Shown: positions 8,016-18,078, counted from the stretch's first letter. The stretch: DNA of 64,000 nt from Curvibacter sp. GWA2_63_95 (GCA_001795455.1 MGPB01000008.1:213711-277710); one strand, 5' to 3'. Notes: generated from the letters alone by a model not told the origin. Numbers and translations are program-made.

Positions 8016-9164
8016 ATGACGACTACCACCTCCACCGACAGCACCGTGAGTGCGCTGATCCAGCGCCGCATCCGCCAGGACGTGTTGGGCATGCACGCCT
8101 ACGCCATCCAGGACTCCAAGGGCATGGTCAAGCTCGATGCCATGGAGAACCCGCACCGCCTGCCTGTGGAGTTGCAAGAGGCATTGGGCCGCCGCCTGGG
8201 CGCGCTGGCGCTGAATCGCTACCCCGATGGCCGCGTGAACGACCTGCGCCAGGCGCTGGCCGCCTACGCGGGCATGCCCGAAGGTTTTGACATCATGCTG
8301 GGCAATGGCTCGGATGAGCTGATCAGCCTGCTGGCCATGGCCTGCGACGTGCCGGTGGCGCCTGGCCAAGCCAAGCCCGCCATCCTGGCGCCGCTGCCGG
8401 GTTTTGTGATGTACGCCATGAGCGCGCAGTTGCAAGGGCTGGATTTTGTGGGCGTACCGCTCACGGCTGACTTTGCGCTGGACGTGCCGGCCATGGTGCA
8501 GGCCATCGCCGAGACGCAGCCCGCCATCGTCTACCTGGCCTACCCCAACAACCCCACGGCCAACTTGTGGGCCGAGGCCGATATGGTGCAGGTGGTGGCT
8601 GCGGCCCGGGCCGCGGGCAGCATTGTGGCCATTGACGAGGCCTACCAGCCGTTTTCCAGCCGCACCTATCTGGATGTGATCCGCGCAAACCCGGCTGCCA
8701 ACGCCCATGTGCTGCTGATGCGCACCATGAGCAAGTTCGGCCTGGCCGGTGTGCGCATTGGCTACATGGTGGGCCCCCAGGCACTCATCGCCCAGGTGGA
8801 CAAGGTACGCCCGCCCTACAACATCAGCGTACTGAATTACGAGTGCGCACTGTTTGCGCTGGAGCACCAGGAGGCTTTTGGGCGCCAAGCCCGCGACATC
8901 TGTGCGCAGCGCGCTACGCTTTTGGGCGCATTGCGGGCGCTGCCCGGCGTCAAGGCCTGGGACAGCGATGCCAATATGGTGCTGGTGCGCTTTGCCGGGG
9001 AGGGCGATCCTGCGCAAAAAGTGTTCGATGGCCTGAAAGCGCGCGGCGTTCTGGTCAAGAACGTTTCTAAAATGCACCCATTGCTGGCCCACTGCTTGCG
9101 GCTGACCGTCGGCACCGCCGAGGAAAACACCCAATTGCTGAAGGCCTTGCAGGAAATCTTATGA
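8016..9164 (+). CDS. hisC: Histidinol-phosphate aminotransferase
   Basis: HisC transfers an amino group from glutamate to imidazole-acetol phosphate using pyridoxal phosphate. It is a fold-type I aminotransferase of 382 residues. The PLP lysine is Lys240 in [15 protein letters not shown], followed by the phosphate-binding arginine. NNPTANLW marks the usual NP(N)NPTG-type cofactor segment. The stop overlaps the hisB start (ATGA). The toxin gene ends 23 bases before the start codon, so expression may depend on readthrough from that cassette or on a local promoter I cannot identify. Confidence 0.95.
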   Translation: MTTTTSTDSTVSALIQRRIRQDVLGMHAYAIQDSKGMVKLDAMENPHRLPVELQEALGRRLGALALNRYPDGRVNDLRQALAAYAGMPEGFDIMLGNGSDELISLLAMACDVPVAPGQAKPAILAPLPGFVMYAMSAQLQGLDFVGVPLTADFALDVPAMVQAIAETQPAIVYLAYPNNPTANLWAEADMVQVVAAARAAGSIVAIDEAYQPFSSRTYLDVIRANPAANAHVLLMRTMSKFGLAGVRIGYMVGPQALIAQVDKVRPPYNISVLNYECALFALEHQEAFGRQARDICAQRATLLGALRALPGVKAWDSDANMVLVRFAGEGDPAQKVFDGLKARGVLVKNVSKMHPLLAHCLRLTVGTAEENTQLLKALQEIL

Positions 9165-9793
9165 GTACCAACTACCCTTTGACCGAAGTGCCCGCCGTGG
9201 CCGCCCCCCGCATTGCCGAAGTCTCGCGCAACACCGCCGAGACCAAGATCCGCGTGCGTGTGAACCTGGATGGCACCGGCCAGGCCCATCTGCGCACCGG
9301 CATCGGCTTCTTCGACCACATGCTCGACCAGATCGCCCGCCACGGCCTGATCGACCTGGAGATCGAAGCCGACGGTGACCTGCACATCGACGGCCACCAC
9401 ACGGTGGAAGACGTGGGCATCACGCTGGGCCAGGCCTTCCACCAGGCCGTGGGCGACAAGAAGGGCATTCGCCGCTACGGCCATGCCTACGTGCCGCTGG
9501 ACGAGGCCCTGAGCCGCGTGGTGATCGACTTCTCGGGGCGCCCCGGTCTGGAACTCAACGTGCCCTTCAAGAGCGGCATGATCGGTGCGTTTGACACCCA
9601 ACTCACCCACGAGTTCTTCCAGGGCTTTGTGAACCACGCCTTTGTAACGCTGCACATCGACAACCTGAAAGGCGAAAACGCGCACCACCAGGCCGAGACC
9701 GTGTTCAAGGCCTTTGCCCGCGCGCTGCGCGCCGCGGTGGAGCTGGACCCACGCGCGCTGGGGGTGATTCCCTCCACCAAGGGTTCGCTCTAA
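9161..9793 (+). CDS. hisB: Imidazoleglycerol-phosphate dehydratase
   Basis: This is the monofunctional dehydratase (210 residues) without the histidinol-phosphatase domain of the enterobacterial HisB fusion. Metal-binding histidine motifs are intact: [14 protein letters not shown] (about 48-61), [10 protein letters not shown] (about 76-85) and [15 protein letters not shown] near the C-terminus. These coordinate the two manganese ions that drive loss of water from imidazoleglycerol phosphate. It overlaps hisC by four bases. A separate phosphatase would be needed for histidinol phosphate and was not seen here. Confidence 0.96.
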   Translation: MSTNYPLTEVPAVAAPRIAEVSRNTAETKIRVRVNLDGTGQAHLRTGIGFFDHMLDQIARHGLIDLEIEADGDLHIDGHHTVEDVGITLGQAFHQAVGDKKGIRRYGHAYVPLDEALSRVVIDFSGRPGLELNVPFKSGMIGAFDTQLTHEFFQGFVNHAFVTLHIDNLKGENAHHQAETVFKAFARALRAAVELDPRALGVIPSTKGSL

Positions 9794-9800
9794 AATTTAA

Positions 9801-9858
9801 GTCAAATGCGCCTCTAGCCCACGTGGAATATGCGCAAGCAGCTATTAAAACCGTAGCA
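9801..9858 (+). repeat. Dispersed ~60-bp repeat, copy 2 (hisB-hisH gap)
   Basis: It contains GCCTCTAGCCC, TGCGCAAGCAGCTATTAAAA and CGTAGCA in family order. It fills most of the space between hisB and hisH, where some relatives, as I recall, carry a marC-type membrane gene. That gene is absent here. Confidence 0.75.
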
Positions 9859-9871
9859 TGAAGAAAGCAGC

Positions 9872-10531
9872 ATGAAAAAGGTCGCGGTCGTTGATTACGG
9901 CATGGGAAACCTGCGTTCCGTCACCCAGGCGGTGATGCATGTGGCCGCCGATGCGGGCGTGGAGGTGGTCTGGGCCCGCACCGCGCAAGAGGTGATGGAC
10001 GCCGAACGCGTGGTACTGCCGGGCCAGGGCGCCATGCGCGACTGCATGCGCGAGCTGCACGACTCCGGCATGTTCGACGCCGTGATGCACGCTGCCGCGC
10101 ACAAGCCGCTGATGGGCGTGTGTGTGGGCATGCAGATGCTGCTGGACCACAGCGACGAGCAGAACACCGCCAGCCTGGGCCTGATTCCTGGCAAAGTGGT
10201 CAAGTTTGAACTGGCGGGGCAAACCCAGCCCGACGGCAGCCGCTACAAAGTCCCCCAAATGGGCTGGAACCAGGTCTGGCAAACCAGCCACGGGGGTGTG
10301 CCGCGCCACCCCGTCTGGGGCGAGGTGCCGGACGGCAGCTACTTCTACTTTGTACACAGCTACTACGCCCAACCGTCTGATGCGCGCCACAGCGTAGGCG
10401 AGACGGACTACGGCCAGCGCTTCTCGGCGGCCATTGCACGCGATAATATTTTCGCCACCCAGTTCCACCCCGAAAAAAGCGCCGAGCACGGTTTGTCCCT
10501 CTACCGCAACTTCCTGCACTGGAATCCCTGA
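9872..10531 (+). CDS. hisH: Imidazole glycerol phosphate synthase, glutaminase subunit
   Basis: HisH hydrolyses glutamine and channels ammonia to HisF. It is a class I glutamine amidotransferase of 219 residues. The oxyanion motif DYGMGNLRS is at the N-terminus, the nucleophile is Cys84 in GVCVGMQML, and the His199-Glu201 pair lies in [10 protein letters not shown], so the catalytic triad is complete. A small insert around residues 105-125, with [19 protein letters not shown], is normal for proteobacterial HisH. The gene is followed by hisA after about 70 bases. Confidence 0.96.
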   Translation: MKKVAVVDYGMGNLRSVTQAVMHVAADAGVEVVWARTAQEVMDAERVVLPGQGAMRDCMRELHDSGMFDAVMHAAAHKPLMGVCVGMQMLLDHSDEQNTASLGLIPGKVVKFELAGQTQPDGSRYKVPQMGWNQVWQTSHGGVPRHPVWGEVPDGSYFYFVHSYYAQPSDARHSVGETDYGQRFSAAIARDNIFATQFHPEKSAEHGLSLYRNFLHWNP

Positions 10532-10599
10532 ATCTTTATCCTTGCCGCACCTCTGCATCTGGCAACGCGACTCTCTTTTTCCTCCAACCCTGAAGCACC

Positions 10600-11340
10600 A
10601 TGCTTTTAATTCCTGCGATTGACCTCAAAGACGGCCACTGTGTACGCCTCAAACAAGGCGATATGGACCAATCCACCACGTTTGGCGAAGACCCCGCGGT
10701 CATGGCCCGCAGCTGGGTGGACAAGGGCGCACGGCGCCTGCACCTGGTCGATCTGAACGGTGCCTTTGCCGGCCATCCCAAAAACGAGATGGCGATCCGC
10801 AAGATCCTCAAGGAAGTGGGCAACGAGATTGACGTGCAGCTGGGCGGCGGCATCCGCGACCTGGACACGATTGAGCGCTACCTGGACGCCGGCCTGCGCT
10901 ACGTCATCATCGGTACCGCCGCGGTCAAGAACCCCGGCTTCCTGCAAGATGCCTGCACCGCCTTTGGCGGCCACATCATCGTGGGCCTGGACGCGCGCGA
11001 TGGCAAAGTCGCCACCGACGGCTGGAGCAAGCTCACCCGCCACGACGTGGTGGACCTGGGCAAGAAGTTTGAGGACTATGGCGTCGAAGGCATCATCTAC
11101 ACCGACATCGGCCGCGACGGCATGCTCTCGGGCATCAACATCGACGCCACCGTCAAGCTGGCCCAAGCCCTGACCATTCCCGTGATTGCGTCGGGTGGCC
11201 TGTCCAACATGGCCGACATCGAAGCCCTGTGCGCGGTGGAAGACGAAGGCGTGGAAGGTGTGATCTGCGGCCGCGCCATCTACAGCGGCGACCTGGACTT
11301 CGCCAAGGCGCAAGAGCGCGCGGATGAGCTGAATGGTTGA
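10600..11340 (+). CDS. hisA: ProFAR isomerase (phosphoribosylformimino-AICAR ribotide isomerase)
   Basis: HisA is a (beta/alpha)8 barrel that isomerises ProFAR to PRFAR. It has 246 residues, the family norm. The first catalytic aspartate is Asp8 in [10 protein letters not shown], and the second lies in [12 protein letters not shown] in the C-terminal half. Phosphate-binding loops GGGIRD and ASGGLSN are intact. A GC-rich repeat starts about a dozen bases after the stop and separates hisA from hisF. Confidence 0.96.
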   Translation: MLLIPAIDLKDGHCVRLKQGDMDQSTTFGEDPAVMARSWVDKGARRLHLVDLNGAFAGHPKNEMAIRKILKEVGNEIDVQLGGGIRDLDTIERYLDAGLRYVIIGTAAVKNPGFLQDACTAFGGHIIVGLDARDGKVATDGWSKLTRHDVVDLGKKFEDYGVEGIIYTDIGRDGMLSGINIDATVKLAQALTIPVIASGGLSNMADIEALCAVEDEGVEGVICGRAIYSGDLDFAKAQERADELNG

Positions 11341-11351
11341 TAGGTTTTGCC

Positions 11352-11425
11352 GCCGGGCCGCCCCAAGGCAAAACGCGGCCCCCTTGGGGGGCAGGAAGCT
11401 ACACGCAGTGAGCGACCGTGGGGGC
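11352..11425 (-). repeat. GC-rich dispersed element, copy 1 (hisA-hisF gap)
   Basis: On the minus strand it shows CCCCACGGTCGC, then TGCCCCCCAAGGGGG, then TTTGCCTTGGGGCGGCCC. The same order of blocks occurs on the plus strand at 13933-14012. The middle block can form a small C-run/G-run hairpin. It directly precedes the hisF start and could affect its translation or message stability. Confidence 0.7.
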
Positions 11426-11427
11426 GC

Positions 11428-12207
11428 ATGTTAGCCAAACGCATCATTCCTTGCCTGGACGTGACCGGTGGTCGCGTCGTGAAGGGTGTCAATTTCGTAG
11501 AGCTGCGCGACGCAGGTGACCCGGTGGAAATTGCCGCCCGTTACAACGACCAGGGCGCCGACGAACTCACTTTTCTCGACATCACCGCCACCAGCGATGG
11601 GCGCGACCTGATCCTGCACATCATCGAAGCCGTGGCCAGCCAGGTCTTCATCCCGCTGACCGTGGGTGGCGGTGTGCGCGTCGTGGAAGACGTGCGCCGC
11701 CTGCTCAATGCGGGTGCCGACAAGGTGAGTTTCAACTCGGCAGCATTGGCCAATCCGCAGGTGATTGAAGACGCCTCCATGAAGTACGGTTCGCAGGCCA
11801 TCGTGGTGGCCATCGACGCCAAGCGCCGCTCCGACGCAGACGCCGCCATCCGCGGTGCCGGTTGGGACGTCTACAGCCACGGTGGCCGCAAAAACACCGG
11901 CTTGGACGCCGTGGCCTGGGCCACCGAGATGGCGCGCCGTGGGGCTGGCGAGATTTTGCTCACCAGCATGGACCGCGACGGCACCAAGAGCGGCTTTGAC
12001 CTGGCGCTGACCCGGGCTGTGGCCGACGCCATCAGCGTGCCGGTCATCGCGTCTGGCGGCGTGGGCAATCTGGACCACCTGGCCGACGGCGTGCAGCAGG
12101 GTGGGGCGGACGCGGTGCTGGCCGCCAGCATCTTCCACTACGGTGAGTACACCGTGGGCCAGGCCAAGGCGCGTATGGCCGAGCGCGGCATTCCTGTCAG
12201 AATTTAA
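11428..12207 (+). CDS. hisF: Imidazole glycerol phosphate synthase, cyclase subunit
   Basis: HisF cyclises PRFAR with ammonia from HisH, giving imidazoleglycerol phosphate and AICAR. It is a (beta/alpha)8 barrel of 259 residues from the ATG at 11428. An in-frame extension upstream reads through the GC-rich repeat and has no family similarity, so I reject it. Catalytic aspartates are Asp11 in [15 protein letters not shown] and the one in [15 protein letters not shown]. The phosphate loops VGGGVR and ASGGVGN are present. Confidence 0.96.
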   Translation: MLAKRIIPCLDVTGGRVVKGVNFVELRDAGDPVEIAARYNDQGADELTFLDITATSDGRDLILHIIEAVASQVFIPLTVGGGVRVVEDVRRLLNAGADKVSFNSAALANPQVIEDASMKYGSQAIVVAIDAKRRSDADAAIRGAGWDVYSHGGRKNTGLDAVAWATEMARRGAGEILLTSMDRDGTKSGFDLALTRAVADAISVPVIASGGVGNLDHLADGVQQGGADAVLAASIFHYGEYTVGQAKARMAERGIPVRI

Positions 12208-12266
12208 GCCTTTTGGGTCTCTAGCCCTTATCAATGCTGCGCGAGCAGCTATAAATTAAATAGCAA
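12208..12266 (+). repeat. Dispersed ~60-bp repeat, copy 3 (hisF-hisI gap)
   Basis: It contains GTCTCTAGCCCTTATCAATG, GCGCGAGCAGCTATAAAT and AAATAGCAAATGG in family order. It fills the whole hisF-hisI gap and ends at the hisI ATG, so it makes up the hisI ribosome-binding region. Confidence 0.75.
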
Positions 12267-12680
12267 ATGGAACCCACCCCCACCCCGCCCGTGAGCTGGC
12301 TCAAACACATCCGCTGGGACTCCAAGGGCCTGGTGCCGGTGATTGCGCAGGAGCAGGGCACCAACGACGTGTTGATGTTTGCCTGGATGAACCGCGAAGC
12401 CCTGCAAAAGACCGTGGAGCTGGGCCGGGCTGTGTACTTCAGCCGTTCGCGCGACAAGCTTTGGTACAAGGGTGAAGAGTCTGGCCACGTGCAAACCGTG
12501 CACGAAATCCGCATGGACTGCGACAGCGATGTGATTTTGCTCAAGGTGACCCAGCTGGGCCACGAGCCGGGCATCGCCTGCCACACGGGCCGTCACAGCT
12601 GTTTCTTCAGCGTGCTGGAGAATGGCGTGTGGAAATCGGTAGACCCGGTCTTGAAAGACCCCGAATCCATCTATAAATAA
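12267..12680 (+). CDS. hisI: Phosphoribosyl-AMP cyclohydrolase
   Basis: HisI opens the purine ring of phosphoribosyl-AMP in the third step of the pathway. It is the stand-alone cyclohydrolase (137 residues), with the pyrophosphohydrolase encoded separately as hisE. The metal sites are visible: [12 protein letters not shown] (magnesium-binding aspartates, about 84-95) and [11 protein letters not shown] (zinc cysteines and histidine, about 104-114). The start codon sits at the end of a repeat copy with no good Shine-Dalgarno sequence, so translation may be weak or coupled to hisF. Confidence 0.95.
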   Translation: MEPTPTPPVSWLKHIRWDSKGLVPVIAQEQGTNDVLMFAWMNREALQKTVELGRAVYFSRSRDKLWYKGEESGHVQTVHEIRMDCDSDVILLKVTQLGHEPGIACHTGRHSCFFSVLENGVWKSVDPVLKDPESIYK

Positions 12681-12686
12681 TATTTT

Positions 12687-12760
12687 GCGGGACAGATCCT
12701 TCGCGTTGTCTCCAACTAACCCCTAACCTTGCGGGACAGATCTTTGGCTCTGTCCCCAAC
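12687..12760 (+). repeat. Tandem GGGACAG hairpin repeat (hisI-hisE gap)
   Basis: Two 30-base units that start GCGGGACAGATC and end TCCCCAAC or TCTCCAAC lie 44 bases apart. The second unit is an inverted repeat, GGGACAG with CTGTCCC around a ten-base loop; the first is a degraded form. This is the look of a REP-type element. It could also act on stability of the his message. Confidence 0.7.
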
Positions 12761-12768
12761 TGATCAAG

Positions 12769-13152
12769 ATGTCCATCTCCCAAGACTCCCTGGCCGCTCT
12801 GGCTGCCGTGATTGAAAGCCGCAAGGTCGCCAACGGCGGCAACCCGGACGCAAGCTATGTGTCCCGCCTGCTGCACAAGGGGCCCGACGCATTTTTGAAG
12901 AAAATTGGCGAGGAAGCCACCGAGGTGGTGATGGCCGCCAAAGATGCCGACCATGGTGGTGAGGCCAGCAAAATCGTCTACGAAATGGCCGATCTCTGGT
13001 TCCACTGCATGGTGGCGCTGTCGCACTACGGTCTGTCACCCGCCGATGTGATTGCCGAGTTGGAGCGCCGCGTGGGCACCAGTGGCCTGGAAGAAAAAGC
13101 CCTGCGCAAAGTGCTTGCGCGCGAGGCCGAGCCCAAAGCCGATTCCCACTGA
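12769..13152 (+). CDS. hisE: Phosphoribosyl-ATP pyrophosphatase
   Basis: HisE removes pyrophosphate from phosphoribosyl-ATP, the second step of histidine synthesis. It has 127 residues and the all-alpha MazG-like fold: [15 protein letters not shown] (about 44-58) supplies the first pair of metal-binding glutamates, and [13 protein letters not shown] (about 70-82) the second acidic pair. The first 25 residues before [14 protein letters not shown] are longer than in some relatives. It is the last his gene of the cluster. Confidence 0.95.
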   Translation: MSISQDSLAALAAVIESRKVANGGNPDASYVSRLLHKGPDAFLKKIGEEATEVVMAAKDADHGGEASKIVYEMADLWFHCMVALSHYGLSPADVIAELERRVGTSGLEEKALRKVLAREAEPKADSH

Positions 13153-13164
13153 AAAGGAGTGCGT

Positions 13165-13560
13165 ATGAGCCAGGATTTCACCACCCCCGCCGAAGTGCCC
13201 AGCCTGGAAAAGCTGCAGTCACTCAACACCATTGGCACCATCAGCTATGTGCTGCACCTGATCGTGGCGGTCAGCGCCTTTATCCCGGGCGGCCAGTTTG
13301 GCGTGACCTTGCTGCTGGTGGCGCTGATTCTGGACATGGTCAAGCGTGATGACGCGGTGGGCACTTGGCACGCCTCGCACTTTCGCTGGCGCATCCGTTC
13401 GGTGGTGATTGCCGGCTTGCTCTATCTGGTGACCTTGCCGCTGTTCCTGCTGCTGTATTTCCCTGGCGCCCTGGCCTGGGCTGTCATCTCGGTGTGGTTT
13501 CTGTACCGCATCGTCACCGGCTTTATCGCCATGAACAAAGGCCAGGAGATCGGCGCATGA
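13165..13560 (+). CDS. DUF4870-like small membrane protein
   Basis: A 131-residue protein with a polar N-terminal 25 residues and three predicted membrane segments: the first after TIGTISYV, the second in the SVVIAGLLYLVTLPLFLLLYF region, the third at GALAWAVISVWFLYRIV. The DUF4870-like pattern is recognisable, and its function is unknown. AAGGAG at 13154-13159 sits five bases before the ATG at 13165, so I prefer this start to a GTG two codons upstream. Its stop overlaps the HIT gene (ATGA), suggesting co-translation. Confidence 0.75.
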   Translation: MSQDFTTPAEVPSLEKLQSLNTIGTISYVLHLIVAVSAFIPGGQFGVTLLLVALILDMVKRDDAVGTWHASHFRWRIRSVVIAGLLYLVTLPLFLLLYFPGALAWAVISVWFLYRIVTGFIAMNKGQEIGA

Positions 13561-13931
13561 GTGTTCACACGCCAGGCCATGATGCCAACTGCATCTTTTG
13601 CAAGATCATTGCCAAGCAGATCCCGTCCAAGGCGGTGTACGAGGATGAGCAGGTCTATGCCTTCCACGACATCAACCCCTGGGCACCGGTGCATTTTTTG
13701 CTCATCCCCAAGGCCCACATTCCCAGCATGGCGCAGGTTGGCCCCGAGCATGCGGCGCTGATGGGCCACATGATGGCCCTGGTGCCCAAGCTGGCGATGG
13801 AGCAGGGCTGCAACCCCTACCCGGATGGTGGCTACCGGCTGGTGACCAACACCGGGGCAGAAGGTGGGCAGGAAGTGCACCACCTGCACTTCCATGTGAT
13901 GGGTGGCCCACGCCCTTGGTTGCGCGGCTGA
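13557..13931 (+). CDS. HIT family nucleotide phosphoramidase (HinT-like)
   Basis: A 124-residue protein with the histidine-triad signature HHLHFHVMGG (about 108-117), in which the middle histidine is the nucleophile for hydrolysing AMP-lysine or AMP-linked nucleotides. The N-terminal CIFCKIIAKQIPSK contains the paired cysteines often seen in bacterial HinT proteins. The ATG overlaps the preceding gene by four bases. A GC-rich repeat element begins one base after the stop. Confidence 0.92.
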   Translation: MSVHTPGHDANCIFCKIIAKQIPSKAVYEDEQVYAFHDINPWAPVHFLLIPKAHIPSMAQVGPEHAALMGHMMALVPKLAMEQGCNPYPDGGYRLVTNTGAEGGQEVHHLHFHVMGGPRPWLRG

Positions 13932-13932
13932 C

Positions 13933-14012
13933 GTGTGGTCCCCACGCTCCACCGCTGCGCGGGGCGTTGCCCCCCGAAGGGGCTAATTTTCCTTGGGGCG
14001 GCCCTAAGGAAA
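13933..14012 (+). repeat. GC-rich dispersed element, copy 2 (HIT-tatA gap)
   Basis: It carries GTGGTCCCCACGCTCC, GCTGCGCGGGGCG, TGCCCCCCGAAGGGG and TTTTCCTTGGGGCGGCCC, matching the element before hisF read on the other strand. The C-run/G-run part can form a hairpin and may act as a weak transcription barrier between the his/HIT genes and tatA. Confidence 0.7.
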
Positions 14013-14063
14013 ATGGTGGTTACACACGCCGACTAGAATTCACTTAATCGTTAGGAGTAAATC

Positions 14064-14303
14064 ATGGGTTCATTTTCTATTTGGCACTGGTTGATTGTTC
14101 TGCTGATCGTGGTCATGGTGTTCGGCACCAAGAAGCTCAAGAACATCGGCTCCGACCTCGGTGGTGCGGTCAAGGGTTTCAAGGATGGCATGAAGGATGG
14201 TTCCACCCCAGCCGCCGACGACAAGCCCGCAGCGCCTGCGCAGCAAGTGGCCAACGCCGCTGAAAAGACCACGATCGACGTGGAAGCCAAGCAAAAGAAC
14301 TAA
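14064..14303 (+). CDS. tatA: Sec-independent translocase subunit TatA
   Basis: TatA oligomerises to form the conducting element of the twin-arginine pathway. It has 79 residues: a short N-terminal membrane helix ([16 protein letters not shown], about 5-20), the hinge [10 protein letters not shown] and an amphipathic helix [13 protein letters not shown], followed by an acidic, alanine-rich tail. TTAGGAG lies eight bases before the ATG. The first of three adjacent tat genes in the usual order. Confidence 0.95.
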   Translation: MGSFSIWHWLIVLLIVVMVFGTKKLKNIGSDLGGAVKGFKDGMKDGSTPAADDKPAAPAQQVANAAEKTTIDVEAKQKN

Positions 14304-14317
14304 AGCGATAGCACTGC

Positions 14318-14761
14318 GTGATTGACCTCGGCATAGCAAAGATGGCGCTGATCGGCGCGGTGGCATTGATCGTCATCGGGCCCGAAAAGCTGCCCAAAGT
14401 GGCCCGCACCGTAGGTGCCTTGCTGGGCAAGGCGCAGCGCTACGTGGCCGACGTGAAGGCCGAAGTCAACCGCTCCATGGAGCTGGACGAGCTCAAGAAA
14501 ATGCGCGAAACCGTGGAGGGGGCCGCGCGTGACGTGGAAAACTCCATCCAGACGCAGGCCAGCGACTTTGAGAAGTCCTGGTCGGATGCGACCGATGCTG
14601 CGCTGGAGCCTGAGCCACCCGCCTACAAACACCCCAACAAAAACTGGCGCCTCAAGCAAGGCGCCATGCCCCAGTGGTACAAGGCCCGCAACGGCGTGCG
14701 TACCAAGGCGCAGTCGGGAGCGGCCCGCGTGGCGCGCTTCCGTCCGCCGCGCGTGCGCTGA
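14318..14761 (+). CDS. tatB: Sec-independent translocase subunit TatB
   Basis: TatB forms the substrate receptor with TatC. The protein of 147 residues starts at a GTG, giving the typical N-terminus [19 protein letters not shown] with the conserved glutamate and proline in [10 protein letters not shown] at the hinge. A long charged amphipathic region follows to about residue 95, and a basic C-terminal tail. The GTG start is supported because the membrane helix would be cut at the first ATG downstream. Confidence 0.94.
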   Translation: MIDLGIAKMALIGAVALIVIGPEKLPKVARTVGALLGKAQRYVADVKAEVNRSMELDELKKMRETVEGAARDVENSIQTQASDFEKSWSDATDAALEPEPPAYKHPNKNWRLKQGAMPQWYKARNGVRTKAQSGAARVARFRPPRVR

Positions 14762-14782
14762 GCGGCACCACCTACCTTCCCC

Positions 14783-15577
14783 ATGGCATCAGACAACAAT
14801 CCGCAAGACGAGCTTGCCGGCACCGAGCAACCTTTTGTCCAGCACCTGATGGAGCTGCGCGACCGCCTGGTCAAAGCCGCCATCGCCGTGGGGGTAGCCC
14901 TGGCCGTGCTGGCGCTGTACCCCGGCCCGGCTGCGCTGTATGACATTCTGGCTGCGCCGCTGGTCTCCACTTTGCCGGCCGGTGGCAAGCTGATTGCCAC
15001 CTCGGTCATCTCTCCATTTTTGGTGCCACTCAAGATCATGCTGATGACGGCATTTTTGCTGGCCTTGCCGGTGGTGCTGTGGCAGGTTTGGGCCTTCGTG
15101 GCGCCCGGTCTCTATAACCACGAGAAGAAGCTGGTGTTGCCCCTGGTGATTTCCAGCACCGTGCTGTTTTTTGTGGGGGTGGCGTTTTGCTACTTCTTTG
15201 TGTTCGGGCAGGTGTTCAGGTTCATCCAGAGTTTTGCACCGCAAAGCATTGCCGCCACGCCCGATATTGAGTCTTACCTGGACTTCGTGCTCTCCATGTT
15301 CCTGGCCTTCGGCCTGGCGTTTGAGGTGCCGATTGTGGTGATCGTGCTGGCGCGCATGGGCATCGTCAGCATCGAGAAGCTCAAGGCCTTCCGCAGCTAT
15401 TTCATCGTGCTGGCCTTTGTGGTGGCGGCCATCGTCACGCCGCCCGATGTGGTGTCCCAGCTGGCGCTGGCCATTCCCATGTGCATCTTGTACGAGATCG
15501 GTATCTGGGCGGCGCAGATCTTCATCAAGCACACCCAGGCACCTTCCGACGAAGCGCAGACTGGCGACGCATCCTAG
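14783..15577 (+). CDS. tatC: Sec-independent translocase subunit TatC
   Basis: TatC is the six-helix inner-membrane receptor for twin-arginine signal peptides. The 264-residue protein has the conserved cytoplasmic N-terminus QPFVQHLMELRDRLVKA, with the glutamate that contacts the signal peptide, and the family motif FGLAFEVPIVVIVLARMG in the second half. Six hydrophobic segments are visible. It follows tatB by 21 bases. The Rieske protein PetA, a classical Tat substrate, is encoded a few kilobases away. Confidence 0.96.
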   Translation: MASDNNPQDELAGTEQPFVQHLMELRDRLVKAAIAVGVALAVLALYPGPAALYDILAAPLVSTLPAGGKLIATSVISPFLVPLKIMLMTAFLLALPVVLWQVWAFVAPGLYNHEKKLVLPLVISSTVLFFVGVAFCYFFVFGQVFRFIQSFAPQSIAATPDIESYLDFVLSMFLAFGLAFEVPIVVIVLARMGIVSIEKLKAFRSYFIVLAFVVAAIVTPPDVVSQLALAIPMCILYEIGIWAAQIFIKHTQAPSDEAQTGDAS

Positions 15578-15586
15578 GCTGATTTT

Positions 15587-15650
15587 TTGGCCAAATTGGC
15601 CTCTAGCCCCCGTACTTATTGCGCAAGCAGCTCCTGAAACCATAGCAAAA
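15587..15650 (+). repeat. Dispersed ~60-bp repeat, copy 4 (after tatC)
   Basis: It is one of the cleanest copies: GGCCAAATTGGCCTCTAGCC, then TATTGCGCAAGCAGCTC, then CATAGCAAAA. The 5' part GGCCAAATTGGCC is itself a palindrome. The terminator after tatC begins at its end. Confidence 0.8.
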
Positions 15651-15676
15651 AGGCGACCCGAGGGTCGCCTTTTTTT
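15647..15676. terminator. Bidirectional rho-independent terminator between tatC and the HtrA gene
   Basis: AGGCGACCC pairs perfectly with GGGTCGCCT around a two-base GA (an effective tetraloop). The stem is flanked by A residues on the left and T residues on the right, so it can stop transcription of tatC on the plus strand and of the convergent protease gene on the minus strand. Confidence 0.88.
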
Positions 15677-15699
15677 GTGCCGCAATGTGGTGCCGGGGG

Positions 15700-16845
<1,146 letters not shown>

Positions 16846-16944
16846 CGGGATTTCCAACAGTGGCGGCACACAGGCGTGCTGCACAGGGCAAATTGTAGGC
16901 GGCATGGGCCTGCGCGTTACAGTGCAACACCGCGCTGTTGCCCC

Positions 16945-17310
16945 ATGCAAACCATCTACATTCACCCCGCTGCACCGCCCAAGCCGCCCGAAGGTGCGCC
17001 TTGCAATGGCTGCGGTGTGTGTTGCCTGGCCCAGCCGTGCCCGGTCGGCATGGTGCTGTCGCGCCGCAGGCGTGGGGCCTGCCAGGCGCTGCGCTGGGAT
17101 GGGCTGCAGGCACAGTACCGCTGCGGTGCCATCACGGAACCGCGGGCCGTGGTGCAGGCGGCCCTGCCGCGCGCCTTGCAGTGGCTGGCGCCCGTACCTG
17201 CCGCCGCGCTGGCCCGCCTGGCCCGGCGCTGGGTGGCCGCCGGGCAGGGCTGCGACAGTGACCTGCAGCCCCAGTCGCCACCGTCCACCTCAACGACAAT
17301 CCTTTCCTGA
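16945..17310 (+). CDS. YkgJ-type cysteine-cluster protein
   Basis: A 121-residue protein with the pattern CxxCxxCC (CNGCGVCC, about residues 21-28) followed by CPVG, CQAL and a later CGAI. This is the signature of the YkgJ/CxxCxxCC family, thought to chelate zinc or iron. The C-terminal half is alanine- and arginine-rich with no further motif. The same frame is open far upstream through the antisense of the protease gene, which is a shadow; the ATG at 16945 is the first sensible start. Biological role unknown. Confidence 0.7.
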   Translation: MQTIYIHPAAPPKPPEGAPCNGCGVCCLAQPCPVGMVLSRRRRGACQALRWDGLQAQYRCGAITEPRAVVQAALPRALQWLAPVPAAALARLARRWVAAGQGCDSDLQPQSPPSTSTTILS

Positions 17311-17325
17311 GCACACTTTCTTCCC

Positions 17326-18078
17326 ATGACCGACCGCACCACCCTGGTATCCGCCCTGGACACGCTGCTGCAGCCCGAGCGTTTCAAAGACTATGGCCCC
17401 AACGGCTTGCAGGTGGAAGGCCGTGCCGAGGTGCATACCCTGGTGTCGGGCGTGACGGCGAGCCTCGCACTGATCGAGGCGGCGGTGGCGGCCCAGGCCG
17501 ATGCCATCCTGGTGCACCACGGTCTGTTCTGGCGTGGCCAGGACGGTCGCGTAACCGGCTGGATGCGCCAGCGCCTGGGCCTGCTGCTGGCGCACAACAT
17601 TAGCCTGATTGCCTACCACCTGCCACTGGACGCCCACCCTGAGCTGGGCAACAACGCGCAGCTCGGCCGGGTGCTGGGGCTGGTGGCGGACGCCCGTTTT
17701 GGCGAGCAGCAGTTGGGCTTCGTGGGCGCTGCACCCGCAGCCCTGAACAGCGCGCAGGCGCTGGCGGACCATGTCCAGGCCACGCTGGGCCGCGCCGTGA
17801 CCCTGGTGCCCGGTGGTACGCGGCCGCTGCGCCGCATCGCCTGGTGCACAGGCGGCGCCCAAGGTTACTTTGAAGACGCGATTGCCGCTGGGGCGGACGT
17901 GTTCATCACCGGCGAAATTTCCGAACCCCAGGCCCACTACGCCCGCGAATGTGGCGTGGCCTACATCGCCTGCGGTCACCACGCCAGCGAGCGTTACGGC
18001 GCCCCTGCGGTCGCTGCCCACGTGGCTGCCCAGCTGGGCTTGGCCCATACCTTCATTGACATCGAAAACCCTGCATGA
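17326..18078 (+). CDS. NIF3-family dinuclear metal-centre protein
   Basis: A 250-residue member of the NIF3/YbgI family (often labelled GTP cyclohydrolase I type 2). Conserved metal ligands are in ILVHHGLFW (about 62-70), the DAHPELGNN segment (about 101-109) and CGHHASERYG (about 220-229). DYGPNGLQVEG at the N-terminus is also diagnostic. The biochemical role is uncertain; relatives have been linked to nucleotide or metal handling. It overlaps pdxA by four bases. Confidence 0.9.
   Translation: MTDRTTLVSALDTLLQPERFKDYGPNGLQVEGRAEVHTLVSGVTASLALIEAAVAAQADAILVHHGLFWRGQDGRVTGWMRQRLGLLLAHNISLIAYHLPLDAHPELGNNAQLGRVLGLVADARFGEQQLGFVGAAPAALNSAQALADHVQATLGRAVTLVPGGTRPLRRIAWCTGGAQGYFEDAIAAGADVFITGEISEPQAHYARECGVAYIACGHHASERYGAPAVAAHVAAQLGLAHTFIDIENPA

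Noticed and set aside
11347..11427. 27-codon N-terminal extension of hisF
   Set aside because: The extension is translation of the GC-rich repeat; the family N-terminus begins at the ATG at 11428.
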